The position numbers and the translations under genes are program-made. Source: Clostridiaceae bacterium (GTDB lineage: Bacteria > Bacillota_A > Clostridia > Acetivibrionales > Acetivibrionaceae). Taken from it: a stretch of DNA of 13,323 nt. The stretch is taken from assembly GCA_012513545.1 (NCBI GenBank), contig JAAZCB010000029.1:1-13323 (forward strand). Reading direction: 5' to 3'. Shown here in pieces: positions 1-7,252 of the stretch (position 1 is the first letter of the stretch; every line of letters starts with the position of its first letter). The notes below the pieces were generated by a model. That model ran no database searches. It was not told the DNA's origin and saw only the letters and a program-made list of their open reading frames with translations.

Positions 1-567
1 ATCGATGAAGAGACCGGGGAAGAAAAATATTTTAAAGGAGGCTTGTTTAACGAAATAGTGTTCGATGAGTCCATTCAAGAATTTTTGAATATAAGAGAAC
101 GCCTCGCAGATTATTTTGATGAATCACATGAAGAAGATGTTTTTAACTATATCCCCCCACAGGAAACTAATCAGATTTACACACCGAAACAAGTCGTAAA
201 AATGATGGTAGATAAATTAGAGGAAGAGGATCCACATATTTTTGAAGACCCAGATAGGACATTTATTGATTTATTCATGAAATCCGGACTTTATATTACA
301 GAATTGGTAAAACGCCTGTTTAATAATCCGGTCATGAAAGGAAAAATACCTGATAACGAAAAACGATTAAAACATATCCTTGAAAATCAGCTGTACGGAC
401 TTGCACCAAGCGATATTATATATCATATTGCAACGAACTATATTTTCAGTTTTGATACAGGAAACACAATTGATCGTAAGAATTTTAAGTGTGTCGATAC
501 CAGACCTGCAGTAAAAAATGGAAAACTTAATGAATTGCTAGAGGAAACATTTGATGATGAGAAGTAA
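1..567 (+). CDS. C-terminal part of a restriction-modification-type protein (partial, cut by window start)
   Basis: The reading frame is open from base 1, so the gene begins upstream; a TTG at 43 is not needed as a start. The visible 188 codons contain a block 'IYTPKQVVKMMVDKLEEE' followed by 'FIDLFMKSGLYITELVKRLF' and 'LYGLAPSDIIYHIATNYIF'. These resemble the region around the SAM-binding motif I of N6-adenine methylase-like segments found in large helicase/methylase restriction proteins of the Eco57I or DEAD/DEAH-helicase type. No NPPY catalytic motif is seen before the stop. Either the protein naturally ends here, as some helicase-linked members seem to, or it has been truncated. Base use is AT-rich and unlike the grd genes, and it lies next to a KAP NTPase, so an accessory or defence origin is plausible. 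The family assignment rests on motif memory only. Confidence 0.55.
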   Translation: MDEETGEEKYFKGGLFNEIVFDESIQEFLNIRERLADYFDESHEEDVFNYIPPQETNQIYTPKQVVKMMVDKLEEEDPHIFEDPDRTFIDLFMKSGLYITELVKRLFNNPVMKGKIPDNEKRLKHILENQLYGLAPSDIIYHIATNYIFSFDTGNTIDRKNFKCVDTRPAVKNGKLNELLEETFDDEK

Positions 568-669
568 AACCTTTAGGGCGAGAAAAATTTTCAATTAAGA
601 GAGATTTGATGTAAAAAGTATAACCACAAACCCCAAGGCTCAGATTGCAAAAATTGAACCTCATAAAGG

Positions 670-823
670 CTAAAACGTTCTTTTTTTAAGACACTATGGG
701 AATGATTAGAAAAATGGATTGATAATAAGGAAGGATGCCAGAATATTAAAGGCGAAAAGAGAAAGTTAACGAACCTCCTCGAAGGATAAAGATGTAACAA
801 CTTATGCGAAAGGATTTGAATGA
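670..823 (+). pseudogene. decayed coding remnant upstream of the KAP NTPase gene
   Basis: No intact gene is present between 568 and 819. From 670 one frame reads through residues such as 'FFKTLWE', a TGA at 703-705, then 'LEKWIDNKEGCQNIK' and 'RKLTNLLEG' to a TAA at 787. The next frame continues 'DKDVTTYAKGFE' and stops at TGA 821-823. The composition looks like real protein, and its final stop overlaps the KAP gene start as ATGA, a spacing typical of coupled operon genes. I read it as a degraded upstream gene with at least one stop and one frameshift. I do not recognise the family, and chance reading of noncoding DNA is possible. Confidence 0.3.
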
Positions 824-2079
824 TGATTGAGTTTGATTGTAGCGACGAGAATATTAAGAGAACAATAGAGAAAGATTACTTTAAAAGGAATGCGTATATT
901 TTGAATTTAATAGATTATGTAAAAGATTCAGTTGAATTTAACACATATGCAATAAATGGGGAATGGGGTTCTGGAAAGACAGTTTTTATATATCAGTTTA
1001 TGTATGTGGTAAAACATCATGAGGTGCTTGCAGGAGATGATTTCAAGGATATAAACCAAGACGATATGTTGGTTTATTATTATAATGCGTGGGAAAAAGA
1101 ATTGATGAAGAAACCGCCAATGGCGATATTAAGTAGTATAATAAATGAGATTTGTGGTATTGATCAAAATGAAAGGGAATTTTATACAGATTGCATCAAT
1201 AAGTTGAGTAATGTCGTTATAAAATTGAGTACTGCAGGGTTATTTAACGCAAACGATTTTTTACCATCGAAAGATGATGAAATAAGTGTAGATAAAATTA
1301 AAAAAACTTTTGAAGAAACAATAAATAAGATAGTCAAAAGAAGAAAGTGCAAAAAAGTTGTAATTATAATTGATGAATTAGATAGATGTAAACCTACAAA
1401 TGTAGTGCAGTTGTTAGAAGAAATCAAGCATTTCTATAGTGGTAATAATTTGTGTATAATCCTTTCCTCAGACTTGAAACAATTAGGATGTACAATAAAA
1501 AAACTGTATGGCGAACATTTTGATTCGGATTTGTATTTGCAGAGATTTTTTGATGCAATATTTACTATAAATCGTGCAAGCTATGAGAAGTACATCAATG
1601 AAGAATTAAAATTTAATATCAGTAGTACTAATATAGTCAATGAAATTTGTAAAGTCGCAATTAGTTATAATTCTTTAACGGTAAGGGAAACCAACAAATT
1701 CATAAAAAAAATGAAAGTAATTGCTCAGAAACTGCAAAATTTCCCTCCGAATGACAAAGATTTGAGTGTAGCTAAATTATTATTTGTGCCGTGGGGATTG
1801 GCATTAAAGTACAGAGGTAATGATAACTATGATGTATTTATGAACGGAAGTTTAAACAAAAGCAAAATTGAGGAGTACCTTTATTGCAGCAAAGAAATTC
1901 CTAAATGGATCAGTGAATATTATTATGATAGAAATGATATACCAAATGATTTTAACATAACCGAAAAAGTATATTCATTATATCGTTCTTACTTCAAAGG
2001 AAAAGATTTTATTTATCACGGAGATGATTGTAATGCATTGAATTTTAGAAAACAAATAATACCTTATATTGAGTTCTGA
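820..2079 (+). CDS. KAP-family P-loop NTPase
   Basis: A 419-residue protein with Walker A 'GEWGSGKT' at residues 47-54 and a Walker B/signature 'VVIIIDELDRCKP' with the acidic pair around D185-E186, followed by D188-R189. A beta-strand 'CIILSSDLKQLG' follows, placed like a sensor region. Short N-terminus to Walker A, the long helical insert between A and B, and 'DELDRC' are typical of KAP NTPases (PF07693 type). Many family members have membrane helices in the insert; none is obvious here, so this looks like a soluble member. KAP NTPases occur often in bacterial accessory regions and some belong to anti-phage systems; the function here is unknown. Start: ATG 820 or 823, preceded by AAAGGA at 809-814. 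The gene is very AT-rich and sits between restriction-type debris and an IS remnant, consistent with horizontal acquisition. Confidence 0.8.
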   Translation: MMIEFDCSDENIKRTIEKDYFKRNAYILNLIDYVKDSVEFNTYAINGEWGSGKTVFIYQFMYVVKHHEVLAGDDFKDINQDDMLVYYYNAWEKELMKKPPMAILSSIINEICGIDQNEREFYTDCINKLSNVVIKLSTAGLFNANDFLPSKDDEISVDKIKKTFEETINKIVKRRKCKKVVIIIDELDRCKPTNVVQLLEEIKHFYSGNNLCIILSSDLKQLGCTIKKLYGEHFDSDLYLQRFFDAIFTINRASYEKYINEELKFNISSTNIVNEICKVAISYNSLTVRETNKFIKKMKVIAQKLQNFPPNDKDLSVAKLLFVPWGLALKYRGNDNYDVFMNGSLNKSKIEEYLYCSKEIPKWISEYYYDRNDIPNDFNITEKVYSLYRSYFKGKDFIYHGDDCNALNFRKQIIPYIEF

Positions 2080-2109
2080 TAACATCACACTATACCAAAT
2101 TGATAGCAC

Positions 2110-2331
2110 TGTTCTGATCCCCAAAAATCCTATCAGTTTTTGAATAGGAAAGCGATAAAATAAAATGATTTAACGGAGTATGGCCATGAGAAGAAAAAAG
2201 TTCACAGTCGAGCAGATCATAATACATCTCAGAGAAGTAGAAGTGATGTGTTCACAGCAAAAGACGATCGGAGAAGCAGTAAGACAAATAGACATATGCG
2301 ACTATCAAAACAAAAAAATATATATGAATAG
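2110..2331 (+). mobile_element. IS3-family element remnant (left end only)
   Basis: The sequence TGTTCTGATCCCCAAAAATCC at 2110-2130 (21 bases, written here as its left part TGTTCTGATCCCC and right part AAAAATCC) resembles the terminal inverted repeats of IS150/IS407-type IS3 elements, which start with TG and carry a CCCCAAAA run. About 55 bases later an orfA-like gene starts. orfB, with its DDE integrase core, and the right inverted repeat are missing. The recognisable element seems to end near 2300-2331, where the sequence passes into a terminator hairpin. It is inferred to be a truncated copy. Confidence 0.55.
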
Positions 2332-2380
2332 AAAAAGCCCGGAACCTCAAATTGAGGCCGAGCTTTTGTCTACAGTCTGA
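2186..2380 (+). pseudogene. truncated IS3-family transposase OrfA
   Basis: From ATG 2186 the protein begins MRRKKFTVEQIIIHLREVEV and continues through a helix-turn-helix-like stretch to 'KTIGEAVRQIDI' (about residue 35). This matches the N-terminal DNA-binding part of IS3-family OrfA. An intact OrfA would go on with 'TYYRWRKEYGG'-like sequence and a leucine zipper. Here the sequence changes to 'CDYQNKKIYMNRKSPEP', and the last residues are encoded by a terminator hairpin, so the 64-residue product is not a functional transposase. GGAG at 2175-2178, 7 bases before 2186, favours this start over the in-frame ATG at 2180. Confidence 0.75.
2332..2367 (-). terminator. bidirectional hairpin terminator, best read for the permease gene
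   Basis: On the plus strand AAAAGCCCGG (2333-2342) pairs with CCGAGCTTTT (2358-2367) through one G-U wobble, and CCTCA/TGAGG forms an inner stem. Read on the minus strand, the stem is followed by TTTTT and an A/T-rich tract, so it fits a rho-independent terminator about 70 bases past the permease stop. The flanking A and T runs make it usable in both directions. Confidence 0.7.
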
Positions 2381-2406
2381 GGAGCATGCGGTACATGCTC
2401 CTTTTT
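2381..2406 (+). terminator. rho-independent terminator, plus strand
   Basis: GGAGCATG (2381-2388), loop CGGTA, CATGCTCC (2394-2401), then TTTTT (2402-2406). The 8-bp stem is perfect, and it starts directly after the stop of the OrfA remnant. It would stop rightward transcription from the KAP/IS side before it enters the convergent permease gene. It has no T-run on the minus strand. Confidence 0.75.
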
Positions 2407-2434
2407 AAAAGATTATTAGGATTGACGGCTGTGC

Positions 2435-4084
2435 TTAGGAATTGGCGATTCCTTCTGGTCTCATTGATTTGTTGTCGAATTTCTTTGCCAGTATTCCGAG
2501 TATTACGGTGATTACCGCATATATAATAGTGACATATTTGATACCGCTGATTATTATATTATAAGCATTTTCTGCGCCGTAAGTATCCATATAATATTCG
2601 GGGCCCCATGAGCCTTCATAGAAAGGCATGAAGAAGCATGCGACAAAACTCAGTGTTGTGAGTAAAGCAAATATTTTTGTAAATCTGGTCAAATCCCCGT
2701 AGGCAAGTTTGGTTTTTGGATTGATTGGATAACGATCGGGATAGAGCTTTGTCAGACCTCCGTGAGTTCGTTTAAAATAAATATACAACACGGGAATCAG
2801 AGCAAAACCTATCATACCGCCGAAAAAGTAATCAGCACCATTTATCAAAAGTGCAATAAGTGCAATAATGATCCCGGGCGATACGAAAGCTATCACGCCC
2901 TTAGTATTGAAAGGAATTTTGAACGGTCTATTCATATCGGGATTTTTTATCCTCATAACAACCACTGAAATCCAGATAAGAACGTAGTCTACCATAAGCA
3001 GTGTAACAGTTACTGTGATAATCGTGCTGAAATCGAATGTACAGCCGAGAAGTGCGACTATAGCTACGGATATAACAGATATGTAAGGGATACCTCTTTT
3101 TTTGCTGACTTTAACCATGATATTGGGTCCCAGATTGTCTTCGCATATCGCATAGAATCCTCTCGATAACGAAATCATACAAGTATTGAAGCAGGAAGCG
3201 TTACCTACAATTGCAACAACAACGAAGGCGGTTGCAAAGCCTGCTCCGGCCATTCCGGCAACTGTTCCGTAGTTGATGCTGTCGGAACCCCATTCTGCCC
3301 AGCTGCCTTCACCTGTGGCAGCTACACCTGCCATTGTTGGAAGAATGTAGGTGAGGGCGATAATAGGAAGCCCAATAAGCAGACCTTTGTATACGATCGA
3401 CTTATCCTTAACGTCTCCGGCAAGCGTTGATACTGAAGTATATCCGGAGAACATCCACATTCCTATAGCGAGCGCACCCGACAAACTCCAAACAAAACCT
3501 TCATCGGGATTGTACACAGGTTCAAATGGGTTGGTGTTCCAGTTGGCAAAACCGACTATGGTAACGAAAGCAAAAGCAGCAAGTACAATCAGCGATAATA
3601 TTGTACTTGCCCAGCCAACTTCTTTGATTCCTCTCAGATTGAGGAAAGTGAAGAATAATATAATTGTAGCTTTTATGATATATGACTCAACTCCGGAGAG
3701 AGGAAGCATATAGCCAAGATAATTTACTGCCAATACTACGTATACCGACATCTCGGCATACTGTGCAAGTGAACGGCACCATCCTGCGGTAAATCCCCAA
3801 AATTCTCCTAGAGCTACCTGGTTCCATTTGTAGAAACCTCCGGTATAGGGGATTGCGGAACCCAATTCGGCTGCAGTGAATGCCTGTGGTATTGCCCAGA
3901 GAAACGGGAGTATAATTAATAGTAAAAGAGTAAGTCCCGGGCCGGATGCGGATATCATTTCCTCTATCCCAAATGCGCCTCCGCAGAGAAAACTGAAAAT
4001 CAAGAATACCATGGTATACAGTTTTATGTCGCGAGGGATGATTTTACTATTGTCACCCATAAGTGGGCTGCTATTTTTTGCCAT
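2435..4084 (-). CDS. APC-superfamily amino acid permease
   Basis: A 549-residue, very hydrophobic protein with about 12 or more membrane segments. The first helix carries the APC-family glycine-rich unwound motif 'FSFLCGGAFGIEEMIS', followed by the second-helix region 'PFLWAIPQAFTAAELGSAIP' and 'TGGFYKW', typical of amino acid/polyamine/organocation transporters. It is expected to import an amino acid or amine by proton or sodium coupling, or by exchange; the substrate cannot be read from sequence. Length is at the upper end for the family because of an extended C-terminal part with two extra hydrophobic segments. Start ATG at 4084-4082 has a strong GGAGGTG about 5 bases upstream. It has its own sigma-54 promoter and lies beside a sigma-54 activator, so it probably imports the substrate of the downstream dehydrogenases or reductase (inference). 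Confidence 0.88.
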   Translation of the reverse strand: MAKNSSPLMGDNSKIIPRDIKLYTMVFLIFSFLCGGAFGIEEMISASGPGLTLLLLIILPFLWAIPQAFTAAELGSAIPYTGGFYKWNQVALGEFWGFTAGWCRSLAQYAEMSVYVVLAVNYLGYMLPLSGVESYIIKATIILFFTFLNLRGIKEVGWASTILSLIVLAAFAFVTIVGFANWNTNPFEPVYNPDEGFVWSLSGALAIGMWMFSGYTSVSTLAGDVKDKSIVYKGLLIGLPIIALTYILPTMAGVAATGEGSWAEWGSDSINYGTVAGMAGAGFATAFVVVAIVGNASCFNTCMISLSRGFYAICEDNLGPNIMVKVSKKRGIPYISVISVAIVALLGCTFDFSTIITVTVTLLMVDYVLIWISVVVMRIKNPDMNRPFKIPFNTKGVIAFVSPGIIIALIALLINGADYFFGGMIGFALIPVLYIYFKRTHGGLTKLYPDRYPINPKTKLAYGDLTRFTKIFALLTTLSFVACFFMPFYEGSWGPEYYMDTYGAENAYNIIISGIKYVTIIYAVITVILGILAKKFDNKSMRPEGIANS

Positions 4085-4169
4085 TTTACACCTCCAAAAA
4101 ATATTGAGAATAAAATAATTGATGATAGCTACTGCTTATCCACTTTGTGAATAATGAATGCGGATATAA

Positions 4170-4221
4170 GGCGAGAAATCACAAAATACGTAAAATCGTA
4201 AATTGGGATGTGGATCTCGCC
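4170..4221 (-). repeat. long stem-loop in the predicted permease 5' leader
   Basis: GGCGAGA at 4170-4176 is exactly complementary to TCTCGCC at 4215-4221. Between them further pairing is possible: ATCAC with GTGGAT (one bulge) and TACG with CGTA around a short loop. In the minus-strand transcript starting near 4234 this would be a roughly 52-base hairpin about 85 bases before the ribosome binding site. It is not followed by a T-run, so it is not a simple terminator. It could be an mRNA-stabilising or regulatory structure, or a protein-binding dyad. Confidence 0.4.
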
Positions 4222-4245
4222 ACATAATCAGACAATAGTATTAAA

Positions 4246-4262
4246 AGCAATTTATATGCCAA
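4246..4262 (-). promoter_or_regulatory. sigma-54 (-24/-12) promoter of the permease gene
   Basis: Read on the minus strand: TTGGCATATAAATTGCT, a 17-base match to the YTGGCAC-N5-TTGCW consensus with correct spacing and one deviation (T for C at the end of the -24 element). Transcription would start near 4234 and give a leader of about 150 bases. Sigma-54 activator genes flank the region. Confidence 0.8.
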
Positions 4263-4381
4263 AATCTCAAATGTAAAGCGATTTGAATATTATTGGCTCA
4301 TTGTGTGGATTTATAGCATACAAAAAAAGTTTAAAGCAGACGAAAAACTCTTTTGATAAATAACATAATTTTATGAATAGC

Positions 4382-4418
4382 CTGATTTTCTTGGCCCGAA
4401 AATGAGCCAACTAATCAG
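4382..4418. promoter_or_regulatory. candidate upstream activator (enhancer) site: nested dyad
   Basis: CTGATT (4382-4387) pairs with AATCAG (4413-4418), and inside it TTGGC (4391-4395) pairs with GCCAA (4406-4410). The motif TTGGCTCATT recurs at 4293-4302, inverted relative to AATGAGCCAA at 4401-4410. The dyad lies about 130-150 bp upstream of the permease sigma-54 promoter, a usual distance for enhancer-binding activators. It also sits directly after the stop of the activator gene, so it could instead act as a weak terminator, though no T-run follows. Confidence 0.45.
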
Positions 4419-4420
4419 AT

Positions 4421-5902
4421 TTAGCCAGAATTGGCACCGAAGTTAGGTTTGATACCGTGCTTTGCAAATTTTCTGTTGATGGTAGATTTGTCGGTTCCCA
4501 GAAGTTCTGCAAACTGACGGGAATTTTCATACTTGGGAAGCATGGAGAGCAATATTTTCTTTTCGTATTCGTCCATTATTTCTTTTAGAGACAACTCGCT
4601 GTCAGAAGGGATATTTAAGGTACTTATATTCAAAAGAGATACCCATAGATGTCTGGGAATGAGGTTTTGCGGAGTTATGAGGAATGCGCGCTCTATGATA
4701 TTCTGGAGCTCTCTTACATTGCCGGGCCATAAATAATTCAGAAACAGATCCAGATCCTTGGAAGCGATTTGGCATTCTCTGTTATATTTTTTGTTGGTCA
4801 CTTTGGCAAAATGCTTTGCTAGAATAGGGATGTCTTCTTTGCGGTTTCGCAGAGGGGGGATCTGCAAGGGAAGAGTTTGAAGCCTGAAATAAAGGTCTTG
4901 CCGAAATGCTTTCTTTTCTACAGCTTTTTTCAAATCATAGTTTGTTGCGGCGATCACATGGACGTCCACAGGTTTGGAGGCAGAGGCTCCTACGGGGTGA
5001 ATCTCTTTTTCCTGCAGAACTCGTAGCAGTTTGGTTTGAGCAGTCAACGGTAGTTCCGCTACCTCATCTAAAAACAGAGTGCCGTGGTTGGCCATTTCGA
5101 AATACCCGGCTTTACTTTTGTTGCCGGAGTCGGTGAAGGAGCCTTTTTCATAACCGAACAATTCCGATTCCAAAAGGTTTTCGGGTATGGCGCCGCAGTT
5201 TACTTTTACAAGAGGTCCTCCTGTCCTGGGCCCGTTATTATAGATGTATTTCATTATCAATTCCTTGCCCGTACCTGATTCTCCCTGGATCAGGATATTT
5301 GAATCGGAGCGGGCGAACCTTCCCGCAATTTTCAGAGTTTCGTGCATCAGAGGGCTGGCAGTTATTATCTCATCTTCCTCTTTGCCTGAGTATATGAAAG
5401 CTGATGTTCTCAGATGAGAGGGATTGTTGTCAGACAATCTCTTTCGCATTTGAATCAGATTTTCTATATCCCATTCGGTAACAGCGACAAATTTTAAATC
5501 TTTACCATCCAAATGGGGCACACCCCATGACAATACTTCATGTCCTTCCTCTTCCAGAAAGATGTAACCCTCGGGCTTATTGCTTTCCAGTACCTTTTCG
5601 AAGAGGGATTTTCTTGAATAACGCTGTCTTACTAATTCAGCGATGTTGGTCCCGATAATATTTTCTCTGTGAAAATCCGTTTGCATAACGGCTTTATTGA
5701 CCATGACGATAGTCCCATCGGAATCCATAACAAAGACATAATCATAGAGGCAATCTAGGATCTGTTGAAAATGATCCACTATTTCACCCAGAGCTTCTTT
5801 ACATTCCCCGTCTGTTAAGGTCTGAGCTTTTTTAGAAGAGTTTTTAAAGTAAGAAATAGTAATATCTCGTGGTTCTTTAATGTTAAGTGGTTGATTTTCC
5901 AT
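4421..5902 (-). CDS. PAS-AAA+-HTH sigma-54-dependent transcriptional regulator (atypical GAFTGA)
   Basis: A 493-residue enhancer-binding protein. A PAS sensor domain (about residues 43-150, 'YDYVFVMDSDGTIVMVNKA') is followed by a sigma-54 AAA+ domain (about 175-410) and a C-terminal helix-turn-helix (about 461-484, 'TDKSTINRKFAKHGI'). The AAA+ domain shows Walker A GESGTGKE (207-214), Walker B LFLDEV (276-281), 'RQDLYFRL' arginine fingers (334-341) and 'LWPGNVREL'. The sigma-54 contact loop, normally GAFTGA, is GSFTDS (254-259). The S at position 2 is tolerated in the family, but D and S in the last two places are unusual and may weaken sigma-54 remodelling. There is no receiver domain, so a small molecule bound by PAS is the likely signal, as in PrdR-type regulators of amino acid reductases. 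Start ATG 5902-5900 with GGGAG 5 bases upstream. Confidence 0.9.
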   Translation of the reverse strand: MENQPLNIKEPRDITISYFKNSSKKAQTLTDGECKEALGEIVDHFQQILDCLYDYVFVMDSDGTIVMVNKAVMQTDFHRENIIGTNIAELVRQRYSRKSLFEKVLESNKPEGYIFLEEEGHEVLSWGVPHLDGKDLKFVAVTEWDIENLIQMRKRLSDNNPSHLRTSAFIYSGKEEDEIITASPLMHETLKIAGRFARSDSNILIQGESGTGKELIMKYIYNNGPRTGGPLVKVNCGAIPENLLESELFGYEKGSFTDSGNKSKAGYFEMANHGTLFLDEVAELPLTAQTKLLRVLQEKEIHPVGASASKPVDVHVIAATNYDLKKAVEKKAFRQDLYFRLQTLPLQIPPLRNRKEDIPILAKHFAKVTNKKYNRECQIASKDLDLFLNYLWPGNVRELQNIIERAFLITPQNLIPRHLWVSLLNISTLNIPSDSELSLKEIMDEYEKKILLSMLPKYENSRQFAELLGTDKSTINRKFAKHGIKPNFGANSG

Positions 5903-5985
5903 TTTTACTCCCTTTTTTATTTTGTCGGCAGAAAAATACTCTGCGCCGTTTAGGATGAATGTACCGATAAATTTATTTTATCATA
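5903..5985. promoter_or_regulatory. divergent control region with imperfect dyad
   Basis: This shared region separates the leftward activator gene from the rightward alanine-dehydrogenase-like gene. It contains an imperfect dyad, CGGCAGA (about 5925-5931) facing TCTGCGCCG (about 5940-5948), some 40-60 bp upstream of the -24 element at 5986. It is a candidate activator-binding site; I see no convincing sigma-70 promoter for the leftward gene. Confidence 0.3.
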
Positions 5986-6002
5986 TTGGCATGTGTTTTG
6001 CA
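5986..6002 (+). promoter_or_regulatory. sigma-54 (-24/-12) promoter of the dehydrogenase operon
   Basis: TTGGCATGTGTTTTGCA matches YTGGCAY-N5-TTGCA with exact spacing. The predicted start of transcription is near 6014, giving a leader of about 48 bases before the ATG at 6062. Confidence 0.85.
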
Positions 6003-6061
6003 TTTCATTGTCAAGTAACGTTTAGTTTAATTTATCTTATTACTGTTAAGGAGGTGCAGTT

Positions 6062-7183
6062 ATGATTATCGGAGTTCCGAAAGAAATAAAGGATTTGGAG
6101 ACCAGAGTGGGGTTGACCCCAAGATATGTAAAGTTGCTCACAGAGCAGGGATATAAGGTTCTCATACAAAAAGGGCTGGCTGCAGCGGCAGATGTTGCGG
6201 ATGAGGAGTATATAAAAGCGGGAGCGGATATCGTAGAGACTGCAAATGATGTTTATAATGGATCGGAAATGGTAATCAAATTTAAGGATTATATTGAAGG
6301 AGAATACGATGCGCCTATGAAAGAGGGACAGATAATATTCTGCTTTTTTCATCTGGGCGAAAATGAACCGGATTTTACGATTACTAATAAGATGATAATG
6401 TCAAAAGCTACGGGTATTTCCTATGAACTGCTCCAGCAGGATGACGGGAGTAGACCTGTCATGAAACCCATGAGTGAGATTGCGGGAAGGCTAACGGCCA
6501 TAGTCGCAGCACAGCTGTGTCAGAAACCATTCGGTGGCAGCGGTGTTTGTCCGGCAGCAATCACCGGTGTGAAAAAGCCAAAATATATAATCTTAGGAGG
6601 AGGCAACGCTGGTTTTGCTGCGGCACAGGTCGTAGAGGCATTAGGAGCGGAGGTAACGGTGTTTGAAATGTTATACGATAGATTGCAGTATCTCCGACCT
6701 CTTTTGAGCAAAAGCCAACTTGTCATTTTCGACAAAAACATTTTGGAGGAAATGGTGCAGGACTGCGATGTTTTAATCAACACCATATATCCCTATCCGG
6801 GGATGGAAATTCCTGTTGTAAGCCGTGATATGGTCAAGACTATGAAAAAGGGTTCGGTGATAATAGACATAGTAGGCACCGGCATTATTGAAACCAGCAG
6901 ATACACAACCATAAGCGATCCTACATATATCGAAGAGGGCGTGGTTCACTATGGAGTTGATAATATGCCGGCGTTGGTTCCGGCAACATCATCGGAAGCT
7001 TTTTGCCAGACGATTTATCCCTTCGTATCGGCAGTCGCTAATAAGGGGCTGAAAAAAGCATGTGAAGAGGACAAAGTGCTGTGCAGAGGAATGAGTTTTT
7101 ATGACGGACATATCGTACATAAGGATATAGCGCAGACGCATGATATGCCATATAAACCCTTTGATACAAACATAATCAAATGA
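6062..7183 (+). CDS. alanine dehydrogenase/PNT-family protein, divergent
   Basis: A 373-residue protein matching alanine dehydrogenase in overall length and order. N-terminal MIIGVPKEIK, R15 in 'RVGLTP', K75 in 'IKFKDY' and H97 in 'FFHLG' correspond to the substrate-binding Arg and Lys and the catalytic His of the family. A Rossmann NAD site 'ILGGGNAGFAAAQVVEALGAEV' lies around residues 178-200, and the C-terminal 'VDNMPALVPATS' replaces the usual 'ANMPGAVPRTS'. The usual 'VDVAIDQGG' segment, carrying the catalytic Asp of alanine dehydrogenase, reads 'IDIVGTGIIET', with two residues and that Asp apparently missing. It may therefore oxidise or reductively aminate a different substrate. It has a strong RBS (AAGGAGGTG at 6049-6057) and is first in an operon with the opine-dehydrogenase-like gene, 69 bases downstream. 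The ald label would overstate certainty. Confidence 0.8.
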   Translation: MIIGVPKEIKDLETRVGLTPRYVKLLTEQGYKVLIQKGLAAAADVADEEYIKAGADIVETANDVYNGSEMVIKFKDYIEGEYDAPMKEGQIIFCFFHLGENEPDFTITNKMIMSKATGISYELLQQDDGSRPVMKPMSEIAGRLTAIVAAQLCQKPFGGSGVCPAAITGVKKPKYIILGGGNAGFAAAQVVEALGAEVTVFEMLYDRLQYLRPLLSKSQLVIFDKNILEEMVQDCDVLINTIYPYPGMEIPVVSRDMVKTMKKGSVIIDIVGTGIIETSRYTTISDPTYIEEGVVHYGVDNMPALVPATSSEAFCQTIYPFVSAVANKGLKKACEEDKVLCRGMSFYDGHIVHKDIAQTHDMPYKPFDTNIIK

Positions 7184-7252
7184 TTCTTGATTGGCGATTG
7201 TTCGTAATCAGAATGAGTACAATCAAAACAATATCGTGAGGAGGAATCAAAA

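Noticed and set aside
4085..4236. Glycine riboswitch in the permease leader
   Set aside because: The leader has hairpin potential but I could not find the conserved glycine aptamer core, and it is short for the tandem form.
5979..6014. Sigma-70 promoter for the leftward activator (TTGACA with TATGAT on the minus strand)
   Set aside because: The spacer is about 23 bases, too long, and the elements overlap the sigma-54 promoter of the divergent gene.
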